Counted from the stretch's first letter, positions 1 through 6,049 are shown. The stretch: 6,049 nt of DNA from Desulfomicrobium sp. (GCA_003542385.1 DPKT01000059.1:1-6049), one strand, 5' to 3'. Notes: generated by a model not told the origin, from the letters alone. Numbers and translations are program-made.

Positions 1-746
1 CGGCGGCGCGGGTCGCGCGGCCGAAACCTGCCGCCGGGCACAGGGAAACCGTCGTCTACCTGCCTTCCTGCGCCACGCGCACCATGGGCGACACGCGCCT
101 CGACCGCGCCGAGAGTCTGATCGATGTCACGGTGCGCCTGCTGGAACGGGCGGGCTACGCCGTGCGCATCCCCGACGGCGTCGAGGGGCTGTGCTGCGGC
201 AAGGCCTTCGAAACCAAGGGGCTGTACGCCCAGGCCGAGGCGAAGCTCCGAGAACTGGAGCGGGCGCTGCGCGCAGCTTCGGACAACGGCCGACACCCCA
301 TCCTGTGCGACACGAGCCCGTGCCTGGCGCGGATGAAGAAGGAGATCCGGGGCCTGTCGCTCTTTGAGCCCGTCGAGTTCGCCCGCGACTTCCTGCTGCC
401 CCGGCTGCGCTTTCAGCCGGTGGATCGGCGCATCGCCCTGCACCCGACCTGCTCCACCCGCCTCCTGGGCCTGACCGACGCCTTCCTGGAACTGGCCCGC
501 GGCCTGGCCGCGGACGTCGTCCTTCCGCGGGAAATCCTGTGCTGCGGCTTCGCCGGGGACAAGGGCTTCCACCGCCCGGAACTGAACGCCTCGGCCCTGG
601 CCGGACTGGCGGAGCAGGTCTGGAACTGCAGTGAAGGCTACTCGACCTCGCGCACCTGCGAGACCGGTTTGGCCGTCCACGGCGGCATCCCCTACCGCAA
701 CATCTTGTATCTGCTGGAGGAATGCTCCAGTCAGCCCCGCTCCTGA
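1..746 (+). CDS. FAD/Fe-S D-lactate dehydrogenase (Dld-II/YdiJ-like), C-terminal part only
   Basis: Partial gene, open at the left edge; the reading frame begins at base 3 and gives 247 residues to the TGA at 744-746. The ATG at 84 is internal, because the conserved motif VVYLPSCATRTMG runs across it. Two CCG cysteine-rich half-modules are visible (fragment numbering): C23, C64-C65-G66, C102 and C107 (DTSPC), then C150 (HPTCST), C180-C181-G182 (CCGFAGDKGF) and C219 (GYSTSRTCE). The CCGFAGDKGF and GYSTSRTC signatures are typical of the C-terminus of large fused FAD-oxidase/Fe-S proteins of the Dld-II/YdiJ type. These oxidise D-lactate (or a related 2-hydroxy acid) to pyruvate at the membrane and pass electrons through the Fe-S module. 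The FAD and ferredoxin domains would lie left of the window, so substrate and full fusion are inferred. The neighbouring lutC-lutBA genes support a lactate role; Shewanella oneidensis likewise places dld-II beside lldEFG. No intrinsic terminator follows the stop. Confidence 0.82.
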   Translation, partial: AARVARPKPAAGHRETVVYLPSCATRTMGDTRLDRAESLIDVTVRLLERAGYAVRIPDGVEGLCCGKAFETKGLYAQAEAKLRELERALRAASDNGRHPILCDTSPCLARMKKEIRGLSLFEPVEFARDFLLPRLRFQPVDRRIALHPTCSTRLLGLTDAFLELARGLAADVVLPREILCCGFAGDKGFHRPELNASALAGLAEQVWNCSEGYSTSRTCETGLAVHGGIPYRNILYLLEECSSQPRS

Positions 747-811
747 CGCGACTTCGGGATCGTATTCGGCATCGTCCGCCGCGCATTTCTGCGCCATTCC
801 CCCCAGGACAA

Positions 812-829
812 TTGGGGGAAATCCCCCAA
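812..829. repeat. Perfect inverted repeat upstream of lutC, possible enhancer/operator site
   Basis: TTGGGGG (812-818) and CCCCCAA (823-829) form a perfect 7-bp dyad around the 4-base spacer AAAT. A further CCCCCA at 800-805 can pair alternatively with TGGGGG at 813-818, so three G/C-run arms lie together. The centre is about 106 bases upstream of the start predicted from the sigma-54 promoter at 901-916, a usual distance for a sigma-54 activator site. There is no T-tract after it, which argues against a terminator for the upstream gene. Binding by a regulator is inference. Confidence 0.5.
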
Positions 830-868
830 CCTCTCCCTGCCCCGCCATCGCTTCATCACCCAACCAGC

Positions 869-898
869 TGAAAACACGGCGCTCTTGCGCCTGTTTCA
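869..898. repeat. Imperfect dyad abutting the sigma-54 promoter
   Basis: The core is GGCGC (878-882), spacer TCTT, GCGCC (887-891). Flanking arms AAACA (872-876) and TGTTT (892-896) continue the pairing with one unpaired C at 877. The outermost TGA (869-871) and TCA (896-898) are also complementary if one extra A is allowed. The dyad ends two bases before the -24 element. It could be an operator, or a hairpin in readthrough RNA from the upstream dehydrogenase gene. It is not followed by a run of T, so a classic intrinsic terminator is unlikely. Confidence 0.4.
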
Positions 899-900
899 AC

Positions 901-916
901 TGGCACGCATCCTGCC
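901..916 (+). promoter_or_regulatory. Sigma-54 (-24/-12) promoter of lutC-lutBA
   Basis: The sequence TGGCACG-CATC-CTGCC matches the RpoN consensus TGGCACG-N4-TTGC at all positions but one. The invariant GG (902-903) and GC (914-915) have the required 10-base spacing. Transcription would begin near 927, giving a leader of about 25 bases before the ATG at 952 with the ribosome site inside it. Such a promoter needs an AAA+ enhancer-binding activator, and the dyads upstream are candidate sites. In Desulfovibrio vulgaris the central lactate gene cluster is known to be controlled by a sigma-54-dependent response regulator (LurR), which fits, but no regulator gene lies in this window. Confidence 0.85.
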
Positions 917-951
917 TAGAGTACGGCAAACGAAATCACCCAGGAGGATGT

Positions 952-1584
952 ATGGGACCAACCCCAGAGGTTTTGGAAAAATTCAGAAAGAAAGCGGAAC
1001 TCGTCTCGGCCATCGTCTCGGAAGTCGATTCCATGGCCCAGGCCATCGCCTATACCGTCGACCTGTGCTCCCAGAAGGAAGCATGCCAGCTGCTCATGAG
1101 CGGGTGCGAGGAATCCCTCTCGGACAAGGGCAGGGACCTGTGTGAACTCAAGGAGTTCGGCAAGATCATCGCCGCCCCGGCCCTGAACGACGCCGACATG
1201 GCCGAACTGGTCAAGCAGGCCGCCAGCCGCGAAATCTCCGTCATCAAGGACGGCATGCGCAGCCACCTGGCCGGCATCGACATCGGCTTCACCGTGGCCG
1301 ACTACGGCATCGGCGAGACCGGCAGCCTGGTCATCGACTCCTCCAGCGAGGAGCTGCGCCTGGCGACCATGGTCAGCGAGATCCACGTCGCGGTCATCCC
1401 CAAGTCCCGCATCCGGGCCACGACCGAGGACCTCTACGACGAACTCAAGGGCTTCCAGAGCCGCAAGCCCAACTACCTGGCCTTCGTCACCGGCGCGAGC
1501 CGCACGGCCGACATCGAACGCGTTCTGGCCCTGGGCGTGCACGGGCCCCTGGAACTGCACATCCTGATTCTGGAGGACAAATAA
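952..1584 (+). CDS. lutC: LutC/LldG, LUD-domain subunit of L-lactate dehydrogenase
   Basis: A 210-residue protein of normal LutC/LldG length. The start at 952 is set by a strong AGGAGG at 942-947, four bases upstream. The LUD-domain core is clear: FTVADYGIGETGSLVI at about residues 113-128, LATMVSEIHVAVIPKSRI around 138-155, and the C-terminal FVTGASRTADIE and GVHGPLELHILILED stretch. LutC works with LutA and LutB in oxidation of L-lactate to pyruvate in the cytoplasm; its exact part in catalysis is not settled in the family. No signal peptide or membrane segment is seen. It lies directly behind the sigma-54 promoter and overlaps the next gene by one base, so the two are translationally coupled. 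Odd point: four cysteines (C39, C45, C52, C64) cluster in the N-terminal third, and the rest of the protein has none. Confidence 0.92.
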   Translation: MGPTPEVLEKFRKKAELVSAIVSEVDSMAQAIAYTVDLCSQKEACQLLMSGCEESLSDKGRDLCELKEFGKIIAAPALNDADMAELVKQAASREISVIKDGMRSHLAGIDIGFTVADYGIGETGSLVIDSSSEELRLATMVSEIHVAVIPKSRIRATTEDLYDELKGFQSRKPNYLAFVTGASRTADIERVLALGVHGPLELHILILEDK

Positions 1585-3722
1585 TGCAGACGGCCAAAAC
1601 ACTTTCCGATTACAACAAGGAGCTGCGCGAGGCTCTGGACAACACCTTCCTGCGCGGCGCCATGGAAAAGTTCGCCACGGCCTACCCCGTCGGCCGGGCC
1701 AACGCCTTCCGTGAATACGACGTGGCCGCCCTCATCGACGAGGTCGCCAAGGTCAAGGACGCCGGCATCTCCCGCCTGAACGAGCTCTACGCCGAGTTCA
1801 AGGCCAAGGCCGAGGCCAACGGCATCAAGGTGCACTGGGCCAAGGACGGCGACGAGGCCAACGAGATCGTGGCCCGCATCGCCAAGGACAACGCCTGCAA
1901 GAAGATCGTCAAGTCCAAGTCCATGACGGCCGAGGAGACCCTCCTCAACCACCGCCTGGAGAAGGACAACCTCGAAGTCATCGAGACGGACCTCGGCGAG
2001 TGGATCATCCAGCTGCGCAGCGAAGGCCCGAGCCACATGGTCATGCCGGCCATCCACCTGTCCCGCTACCAGGTGGCCGAACTCTTCTCCCAGGTCACCA
2101 AGCAGGACCAGTCCACGGACATCCAGCGCCTGGTCAAGGTCGCCCGCCGCGAGCTGCGCCGCCAGTACGCCGAAGCCGACATGGGCATCAGCGGCGCCAA
2201 CTTCGCCATCGCCGAGACCGGCACCATCGGCCTGATGACCAACGAGGGCAACGCCCGCCTGGTCACCACCCTGCCCCGCGTGCACGTCGCCATCGCCGGC
2301 ATCGACAAGCTCTGCGGCTCCCTGAACGACGCCCTGAAGATCCTGCGCGTGGTGCCCAAGAACGCCACGGGCCAGGCCATCACCTCCTACGTGACCTGGA
2401 TCAGCGGCGCCAACGAGTGCCAGTCCGCGCCCGGCAACAAGAAGGAGATGCACATCATCTTCCTCGACAACGGCAGAAGCGAAATGGCCAAGGACCCGCT
2501 CTTCGCCCAGGTCCTGCGCTGCGTGCGCTGCGGCGCCTGCGCCAACGTATGCCCGGTCTACCGCATGGTCGGCGGCCACCAGATGGGCCACATCTACATC
2601 GGCGCCATCGGCCTCATCCTGACCTACTTCTTCCACGGCAAGGAGAAGGCCCGCAACCTGGTCCAGAACTGCATCAACTGCGAGGCCTGCAAGCACATCT
2701 GCGCCGCGGGCATCGACCTGCCCAGGCTCATCAAGGAACTCCACTCCCGCATCCTCGACGAGGAAGGCCACCCGCTGCCTTCCCTGCTGCTCGGCAAGCT
2801 GATGAAGAACCGCAAGCTCTTCCACACCTTCCTGCGCACGGCCAAGATGGCCCAGCGCCCGCTGACGGGCGGCACGCAGTACATCCGACACCTGCCCCAC
2901 ATCTTCTCCAAGGACCACGGGTTCAAGGCCCTGCCGGCCATCGCGGCCAAGCCCTTCCGCGACCGCTTCGAGTCCCTGAAGCCGAGGGTCTCCGCGCCCA
3001 AGTACCGCGTCGCCCTGTTCTCGGGCTGCGTGCAGGACTTCGTCTACCCCGAGCAGCTCGAGGCGGCCGTGAAGGTCCTGGGCGCCCACGGCGTCGAGAT
3101 CGACTTCCCCATGGACCAGTCCTGCTGTGGCCTGCCCCTGCAGATGATGGGCGAGAAGAAGGCCAGCATCGACGTGGCCAGGCAGAACATCGAGGCCATG
3201 GCCGGCAGCTACGACTACGTCATCACCCTGTGCGCCTCCTGCGCCTCGCACCTCAAGCACAACTACCCGTTCCTGCTGGGCGAGAACGACGCGCAGGCCA
3301 AGGCCTTCGCCGCCAAGGTCATCCCCTTCTCCGCCTTCATGACCGACGTGCTCGGCGTGACCGACGAGAAGTTCACCCAGACCCACCAGCGCGCCACCAT
3401 GCACGCCCCCTGCCACCTCTGCCGCGGCATGGGCGTGGTCGAGCAGCCGCGCAAGCTGCTGGCCCTGGGCGGCTACGAGTACGCCCAGGCCGAACAGGAG
3501 CAGGTCTGCTGCGGCTTCGGCGGCACCTATTCCGCCAAGTTCCCGGGCGTGTCCGAGCAGATCCTCAAGAACAAGCTGGCCGACGCGGCCCGCACCGCGG
3601 CCGAGGTCCTGGTGACCGAATGCCCGGGCTGCATCATGCAGCTGCGCGGCGGCGCGGAAGTGAACAAGTCCGGCTTCGCCGTGCGGCACATCGCCGAAGT
3701 GCTGGCCGACCACCTCAAATAA
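1584..3722 (+). CDS. LldF-LldE (LutB-LutA) fusion, Fe-S L-lactate dehydrogenase subunit
   Basis: A 712-residue protein, close to the summed lengths of separate LutB (about 480) and LutA (about 240). The start ATG overlaps the lutC stop (TAATG) and has GGAGG at 1572-1576, seven bases upstream. Domains in order: an N-terminal LldF/LutB LUD region with KSKSM (110-114), ETDLGE (134-139) and DMGISGANFAIAETGTI (199-215); two 4Fe-4S ferredoxin motifs, C313/C316/C319/C323 and C363/C366/C369/C373; then an LldE/LutA-like pair of CCG modules, with C482, C514-C515, C550 and C553, and with C610, C613, C642-C643, C680 and C683. With LutC it would oxidise L-lactate to pyruvate and pass electrons through its Fe-S centres. 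It has no signal peptide or membrane segment, so it is cytoplasmic or peripheral. The domain order is LldF then LldE, whereas most operons encode LldE first as a separate gene. Transcription ends at the hairpins that follow at once. Confidence 0.93.
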   Translation: MQTAKTLSDYNKELREALDNTFLRGAMEKFATAYPVGRANAFREYDVAALIDEVAKVKDAGISRLNELYAEFKAKAEANGIKVHWAKDGDEANEIVARIAKDNACKKIVKSKSMTAEETLLNHRLEKDNLEVIETDLGEWIIQLRSEGPSHMVMPAIHLSRYQVAELFSQVTKQDQSTDIQRLVKVARRELRRQYAEADMGISGANFAIAETGTIGLMTNEGNARLVTTLPRVHVAIAGIDKLCGSLNDALKILRVVPKNATGQAITSYVTWISGANECQSAPGNKKEMHIIFLDNGRSEMAKDPLFAQVLRCVRCGACANVCPVYRMVGGHQMGHIYIGAIGLILTYFFHGKEKARNLVQNCINCEACKHICAAGIDLPRLIKELHSRILDEEGHPLPSLLLGKLMKNRKLFHTFLRTAKMAQRPLTGGTQYIRHLPHIFSKDHGFKALPAIAAKPFRDRFESLKPRVSAPKYRVALFSGCVQDFVYPEQLEAAVKVLGAHGVEIDFPMDQSCCGLPLQMMGEKKASIDVARQNIEAMAGSYDYVITLCASCASHLKHNYPFLLGENDAQAKAFAAKVIPFSAFMTDVLGVTDEKFTQTHQRATMHAPCHLCRGMGVVEQPRKLLALGGYEYAQAEQEQVCCGFGGTYSAKFPGVSEQILKNKLADAARTAAEVLVTECPGCIMQLRGGAEVNKSGFAVRHIAEVLADHLK

Positions 3723-3726
3723 AAAA

Positions 3727-3755
3727 CGGGCCGGTGAAAGCCGGCCCGCATTTTT
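3727..3755 (+). terminator. Intrinsic terminator of lutC-lutBA, probably bidirectional
   Basis: An 8-bp perfect stem CGGGCCGG (3727-3734) / CCGGCCCG (3741-3748) with loop TGAAAG is followed by CA and TTTTT (3751-3755). It begins four bases after the stop codon of the fusion gene. The A-run just before the stem (3721-3726) becomes a T-run on the other strand, so the same hairpin could stop leftward transcription from the convergent DUF3047 gene. Confidence 0.9.
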
Positions 3756-3767
3756 CTCTCCTTGCGC

Positions 3768-3805
3768 GCCGGGAGCCTCAATTGCGAGGGGCTCCCGGCA
3801 TTTTT
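3768..3805 (+). terminator. Second tandem intrinsic terminator
   Basis: A 10-bp perfect stem GCCGGGAGCC (3768-3777) / GGCTCCCGGC (3790-3799) with a 12-base loop is followed by ATTTTT (3800-3805). It sits 12 bases behind the first terminator, as a back-up stop for the lactate operon. On the opposite strand the stem is followed by GCGCAAGG, so it lacks a T-tract leftward and looks one-directional. Confidence 0.85.
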
Positions 3806-3891
3806 CGTCCAAGGGATGATCGGATGTTCGAAGGGGCGCGCCGCTCCGACGAAGTCGATTTCGTCCCTTGCGCCGCTTGCGCCATTCCTCC

Positions 3892-4521
3892 TCAGTCGGT
3901 CGAAAACCGGGGCTGCCCGTACCAGGCCCGGGCGCTCTGGCCCGAGTTGTCCGTGTCGGTCATGATGGCCACGGCGTCGATCTCCTCGATGTCCACTCCG
4001 AAAGCCCGCTTCCAGTCCTCCCGGATGTTGCGCTTTTCCGCGACCAGCTCGCCCGGGCGGTCCGAGGCGCCGCGCACGGCGATCATGTGGGCGTTGGCGG
4101 TGAAGGCGTTGGGCCACATGGCGTCCCGCCCTTCGGTGCTCGACCAGACGTAGGACAGGGCTTTCGTCCTCCAGAAGGCCACGCCGCCCTTGGCCACCAC
4201 GTAAATGCGGGCCGGGTAGTCATCGCCGGATTTATCCCGCTCGTTCACGCCTTCGAGCACGTTCCCCACCTTCCATGACCAGTTCAGCCACGGGGTGAGG
4301 CGCAGATCAACGCGACCCTCGTGGTACAGCCCCGAAGCCGTGCCCCTGCTCTCCGCCATGAGCAGTCCCTCGGCCGGCAACGGTGTGTAGACCGTGCGGC
4401 CCGAGAAGACCTTCTCCTTCCAGCCGGGATGACCGGGCGCGGTCAGGTCGGACAGGCTCCCGGCCCACAGCGCCGTCACGCAGCACAGCAGCAGGCAGGC
4501 CGTCAGCCTGGCTGGAACCAT
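3892..4521 (-). CDS. Exported DUF3047 family protein of unknown function
   Basis: From the proposed start at 4521 the protein has 209 residues. It begins with a signal peptide: MVPAR, then a hydrophobic stretch to about residue 19, with a likely cleavage site after ALWA (residue 20). The rest matches my recollection of DUF3047: ASGL (62-65), the W-rich PWLNWSWKV (77-85), GDDYPARIYVV (99-109), a YVWSS segment and the C-terminal AIMTDTDNSG (185-194). Function and substrate are unknown; a periplasmic role is inferred from the leader. The start is not certain. The frame stays open upstream, with ATGs at 4596 and 4614 that would overlap flgE and put about 25-31 polar residues before the signal peptide. 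At 4521 the only purine-rich site is an AGGA touching the ATG, with another AGGA about 12 bases further up. It runs opposite to flgE and converges on the lactate operon, and the first lactate terminator may serve it too. Confidence 0.75.
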   Translation of the reverse strand: MVPARLTACLLLCCVTALWAGSLSDLTAPGHPGWKEKVFSGRTVYTPLPAEGLLMAESRGTASGLYHEGRVDLRLTPWLNWSWKVGNVLEGVNERDKSGDDYPARIYVVAKGGVAFWRTKALSYVWSSTEGRDAMWPNAFTANAHMIAVRGASDRPGELVAEKRNIREDWKRAFGVDIEEIDAVAIMTDTDNSGQSARAWYGQPRFSTD

Positions 4522-4528
4522 TCCTGCA
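4513..4528 (+). promoter_or_regulatory. Probable sigma-54 promoter of flgE
   Basis: TGGAACC-ATTC-CTGCA keeps the invariant GG (4514-4515) and GC (4526-4527) exactly 10 bases apart, and the TGG and TGCA surroundings fit the RpoN consensus. Transcription would begin near 4539, about 56 bases before the flgE ATG. Hook genes in many polarly flagellated bacteria are sigma-54-dependent, which supports the call. The match is weaker than that before lutC, since two positions in the TGGCACG half differ. It overlaps the proposed start codon of the divergent DUF3047 gene. Confidence 0.65.
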
Positions 4529-4594
4529 AAATGTCCTGCGCGCGGGAAAAAAATGCCGCGTCGACCACGATTTCCCTCAGCCGCGGAGGCGCCC

Positions 4595-6049
4595 ATGAGT
4601 ATCTCCTCGTCCATTTATATCGGCAGCACCGGCATGATCGCCCATCAGGAACAGATGTCCGTCATCTCCGACAACATCGCCAACATGAACACCGTGGGGT
4701 TCAAATCGTCGAGGATGCTCTTCAGCACCCTTATCAGCGAGCAGCTCCCTGCGTCCACCGTGGGCAACCAGATCGGCCAGGGCGTAGGCATCAGCTCCAT
4801 CCACCGCGACATGACCGTCGGGGCCCTGGAGCCGACCAACGCGGCCACCGACCTGTCCATTGCCGGCCAGGGATTCTTCATCGTTTCACCGGACACCACG
4901 GACTCCGTCTACTACACACGGGCCGGAGGCTTCCGCTTCGACAAGGACGGATACCTGCGCGACCCGCAGGGCAACGTCCTGCAAGGCTACCGGCTGCCCA
5001 TCGGAGACCCGGACGACGCCGAACTGAACCTTCCCCCCGCCGCGTCGGCCCGCCTCCAGGATATCGTTCTTTCCACCAATGCAGGCGGCTTGGCCGTGTC
5101 CGAGCCCGAGGCGACGACTGAAGTCCAGATGATCATCAATCTGAACTCGGGATCCCCGGAACGCAGCACCGATGCCGACAGCCCCTTTACCGCGCTCTTC
5201 GACAAGTGGGACCCGACCGGGGAGGAGCCCCTGGCCTCCAGCTCCTACGCCTACGGGTCGCAGCTCAAGATCTACGACGCAGCGGGTCAGGCCCACGAAC
5301 TGAGCGTCTACTTCGACCCGGTCAACGACATCTCGGGCGACACCAACGGCACGAGGGTCTGGGAATACGTCGTGGCCATCCCTCCGGGCGAGGACGCATC
5401 GGCCCTGTCCGCCAAGAAAGGCATCGTCATGACCGGGACCATGACCTTCACCCCTGCGGGCGAACTCATGGGCATGACCGCCTTCTCGGGGACTTCCGAC
5501 GACAAGAGCACCTGGACGCCCGTGGCCTTCGACGAAAACGGTTTTCCCGTCTTCACGGCCACGGTGAACGGGGCGGCGCCGATCAGCAGTTCCCTCAATT
5601 TCGGCCTGCGCTCATCGGGGGGCTGGAACCTGCCCGCCGGCGTGGCAACCCTGGACGACCTCGGCACGGACATCGCCAACCTGCCGAACATGCTCGACCC
5701 CGACCGCCAGGTCCTGGGCATGACCAACTTCAGCGCCGGATCGAGCACCCTGTCGCAAGCCCAGAACGGCTACTCGCGCGGCATCCTGCAGAGCGTGTCC
5801 GTGGACGCGGGCGGAACGATGATCGGCAACTTCTCCAACGGGCAGATCCAGGCCCTCTACAAGATTCCCCTGGCCGACTTCATCAACCCCCAGGGCCTCT
5901 ACCGCGAAGGCGGGAACCTCTTCTCGGCCACCAAGGAAGCCGGCGGGGTGATCCTGGGCTGGCCCACCGAAGCCCGCCTGGGCGAGGTCGTCTCCAGCTC
6001 CCTGGAGAACTCCAACGTCGACCTGGCCACGGAGTTCGTGAACATGATC
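4595..6049 (+). CDS. flgE: Flagellar hook protein FlgE, cut by the window end
   Basis: The frame is open from the ATG at 4595 to the window edge, giving 485 residues without a stop. GGAGG at 4585-4589, five bases before the ATG, fixes the start. The N-terminus has the axial-protein rod signature (GSTGM at 10-14, SDNIANMNTVGFK at 25-37), followed by the FlgE/F/G core ATDLSIAGQGFFIV (84-97) and YYTRAGGFRFDKDGYL. A long variable middle of the hook-surface type follows. The visible end, LENSNVDLATEFVNMI (470-485), is the opening of the conserved C-terminal helix, so only a few tens of residues should be missing. FlgE polymerises outside the cell into the hook joining rod and filament; there is no cleaved signal peptide, in line with export by the flagellar type III system. 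FlgE rather than FlgF or FlgG is chosen because those are near 250-260 residues. Confidence 0.93.
   Translation, partial: MSISSSIYIGSTGMIAHQEQMSVISDNIANMNTVGFKSSRMLFSTLISEQLPASTVGNQIGQGVGISSIHRDMTVGALEPTNAATDLSIAGQGFFIVSPDTTDSVYYTRAGGFRFDKDGYLRDPQGNVLQGYRLPIGDPDDAELNLPPAASARLQDIVLSTNAGGLAVSEPEATTEVQMIINLNSGSPERSTDADSPFTALFDKWDPTGEEPLASSSYAYGSQLKIYDAAGQAHELSVYFDPVNDISGDTNGTRVWEYVVAIPPGEDASALSAKKGIVMTGTMTFTPAGELMGMTAFSGTSDDKSTWTPVAFDENGFPVFTATVNGAAPISSSLNFGLRSSGGWNLPAGVATLDDLGTDIANLPNMLDPDRQVLGMTNFSAGSSTLSQAQNGYSRGILQSVSVDAGGTMIGNFSNGQIQALYKIPLADFINPQGLYREGGNLFSATKEAGGVILGWPTEARLGEVVSSSLENSNVDLATEFVNMI

Noticed and set aside
84..86. ATG at 84 as the start of a 220-residue Fe-S protein
   Set aside because: The frame is open to the left edge, and the conserved cysteine motif LPSCATRTMG spans this ATG, so it is internal to a longer gene.
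631..951. N-terminal extension of LutC from the in-frame ATG at 631
   Set aside because: It would overlap the dehydrogenase gene and cross the sigma-54 promoter. The AGGAGG at 942-947 and normal family length fix the start at 952.
1473..3812. 779-residue minus-strand open frame opposite the lactate genes
   Set aside because: It is an antisense shadow of the LldF-LldE fusion: low-complexity, rich in G, A, L, V, H and D, with no domain motif. It also runs through both terminators.
3848..3865. GACGAA/TTCGTC dyad downstream of the DUF3047 stop, as its terminator
   Set aside because: The stem is only 6 bp and has no T-tract on either strand. A chance dyad is as likely.
3807..3891. Possible small gene in the convergent gap
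   Set aside because: No start with a ribosome site or conserved motif was seen. Short frames here are continuations of shadows.
2000..4153. 717-residue plus-strand frame overlapping the fusion gene and the DUF3047 gene
   Set aside because: It is rich in R, P, H and G as expected of an out-of-frame read of high-GC coding DNA, crosses two terminators and has no ribosome site.
4321..5121. 266-residue plus-strand frame over the flgE start
   Set aside because: It is antisense to DUF3047 and out of frame with flgE. The real frame starts at 4595 with a good ribosome site and recognisable hook motifs.

Overview
The window is high-GC DNA of the kind found in sulfate-reducing Desulfovibrionales (Desulfovibrio-like Desulfobacterota). 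This is an inference from three things: codon use, an LldF-LldE fused lactate oxidase subunit next to an FAD/Fe-S D-lactate dehydrogenase, and sigma-54-type promoters in front of both the lactate genes and a flagellar hook gene. No species-level call can be made from the sequence alone.

Left part (1-3722, + strand) is a lactate oxidation block. It opens inside the 3' end of a large FAD-plus-Fe-S oxidoreductase of the D-lactate dehydrogenase (Dld-II/YdiJ-like) type, of which only the C-terminal cysteine-rich (CCG) module is visible (1-746). A 205-bp intergenic region (747-951) follows. It holds two inverted repeats (812-829 and 869-898) and a very good sigma-54 promoter (901-916). Next come lutC/lldG (952-1584) and a 712-residue protein fusing LldF/LutB to LldE/LutA (1584-3722). 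The last two genes overlap by one base (TAATG) and form one transcription unit. Together they encode the Fe-S/LUD-type L-lactate dehydrogenase, while the upstream gene covers the D-isomer, so the block can turn both lactate isomers into pyruvate.

Middle part (3723-3891) is the convergent gap after the lactate operon. It holds two tandem intrinsic terminators facing right, the first of which also looks functional leftward. A minus-strand gene for a small exported DUF3047 protein follows (3892-4521).

Right part (4595-6049, + strand) is the flagellar hook protein gene flgE, complete at its start and cut by the window end a short way before its C-terminus. A sigma-54 promoter candidate (4513-4528) lies in the short divergent spacer and overlaps the proposed start codon of the DUF3047 gene.

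No mobile element, CRISPR array, tRNA or rRNA is visible. I found no new multi-gene system. The points most worth a second look are regulatory: the sigma-54 promoter with dyad sites upstream of lutC, and the overlapping divergent arrangement at flgE. The cysteine cluster in LutC also deserves a check.
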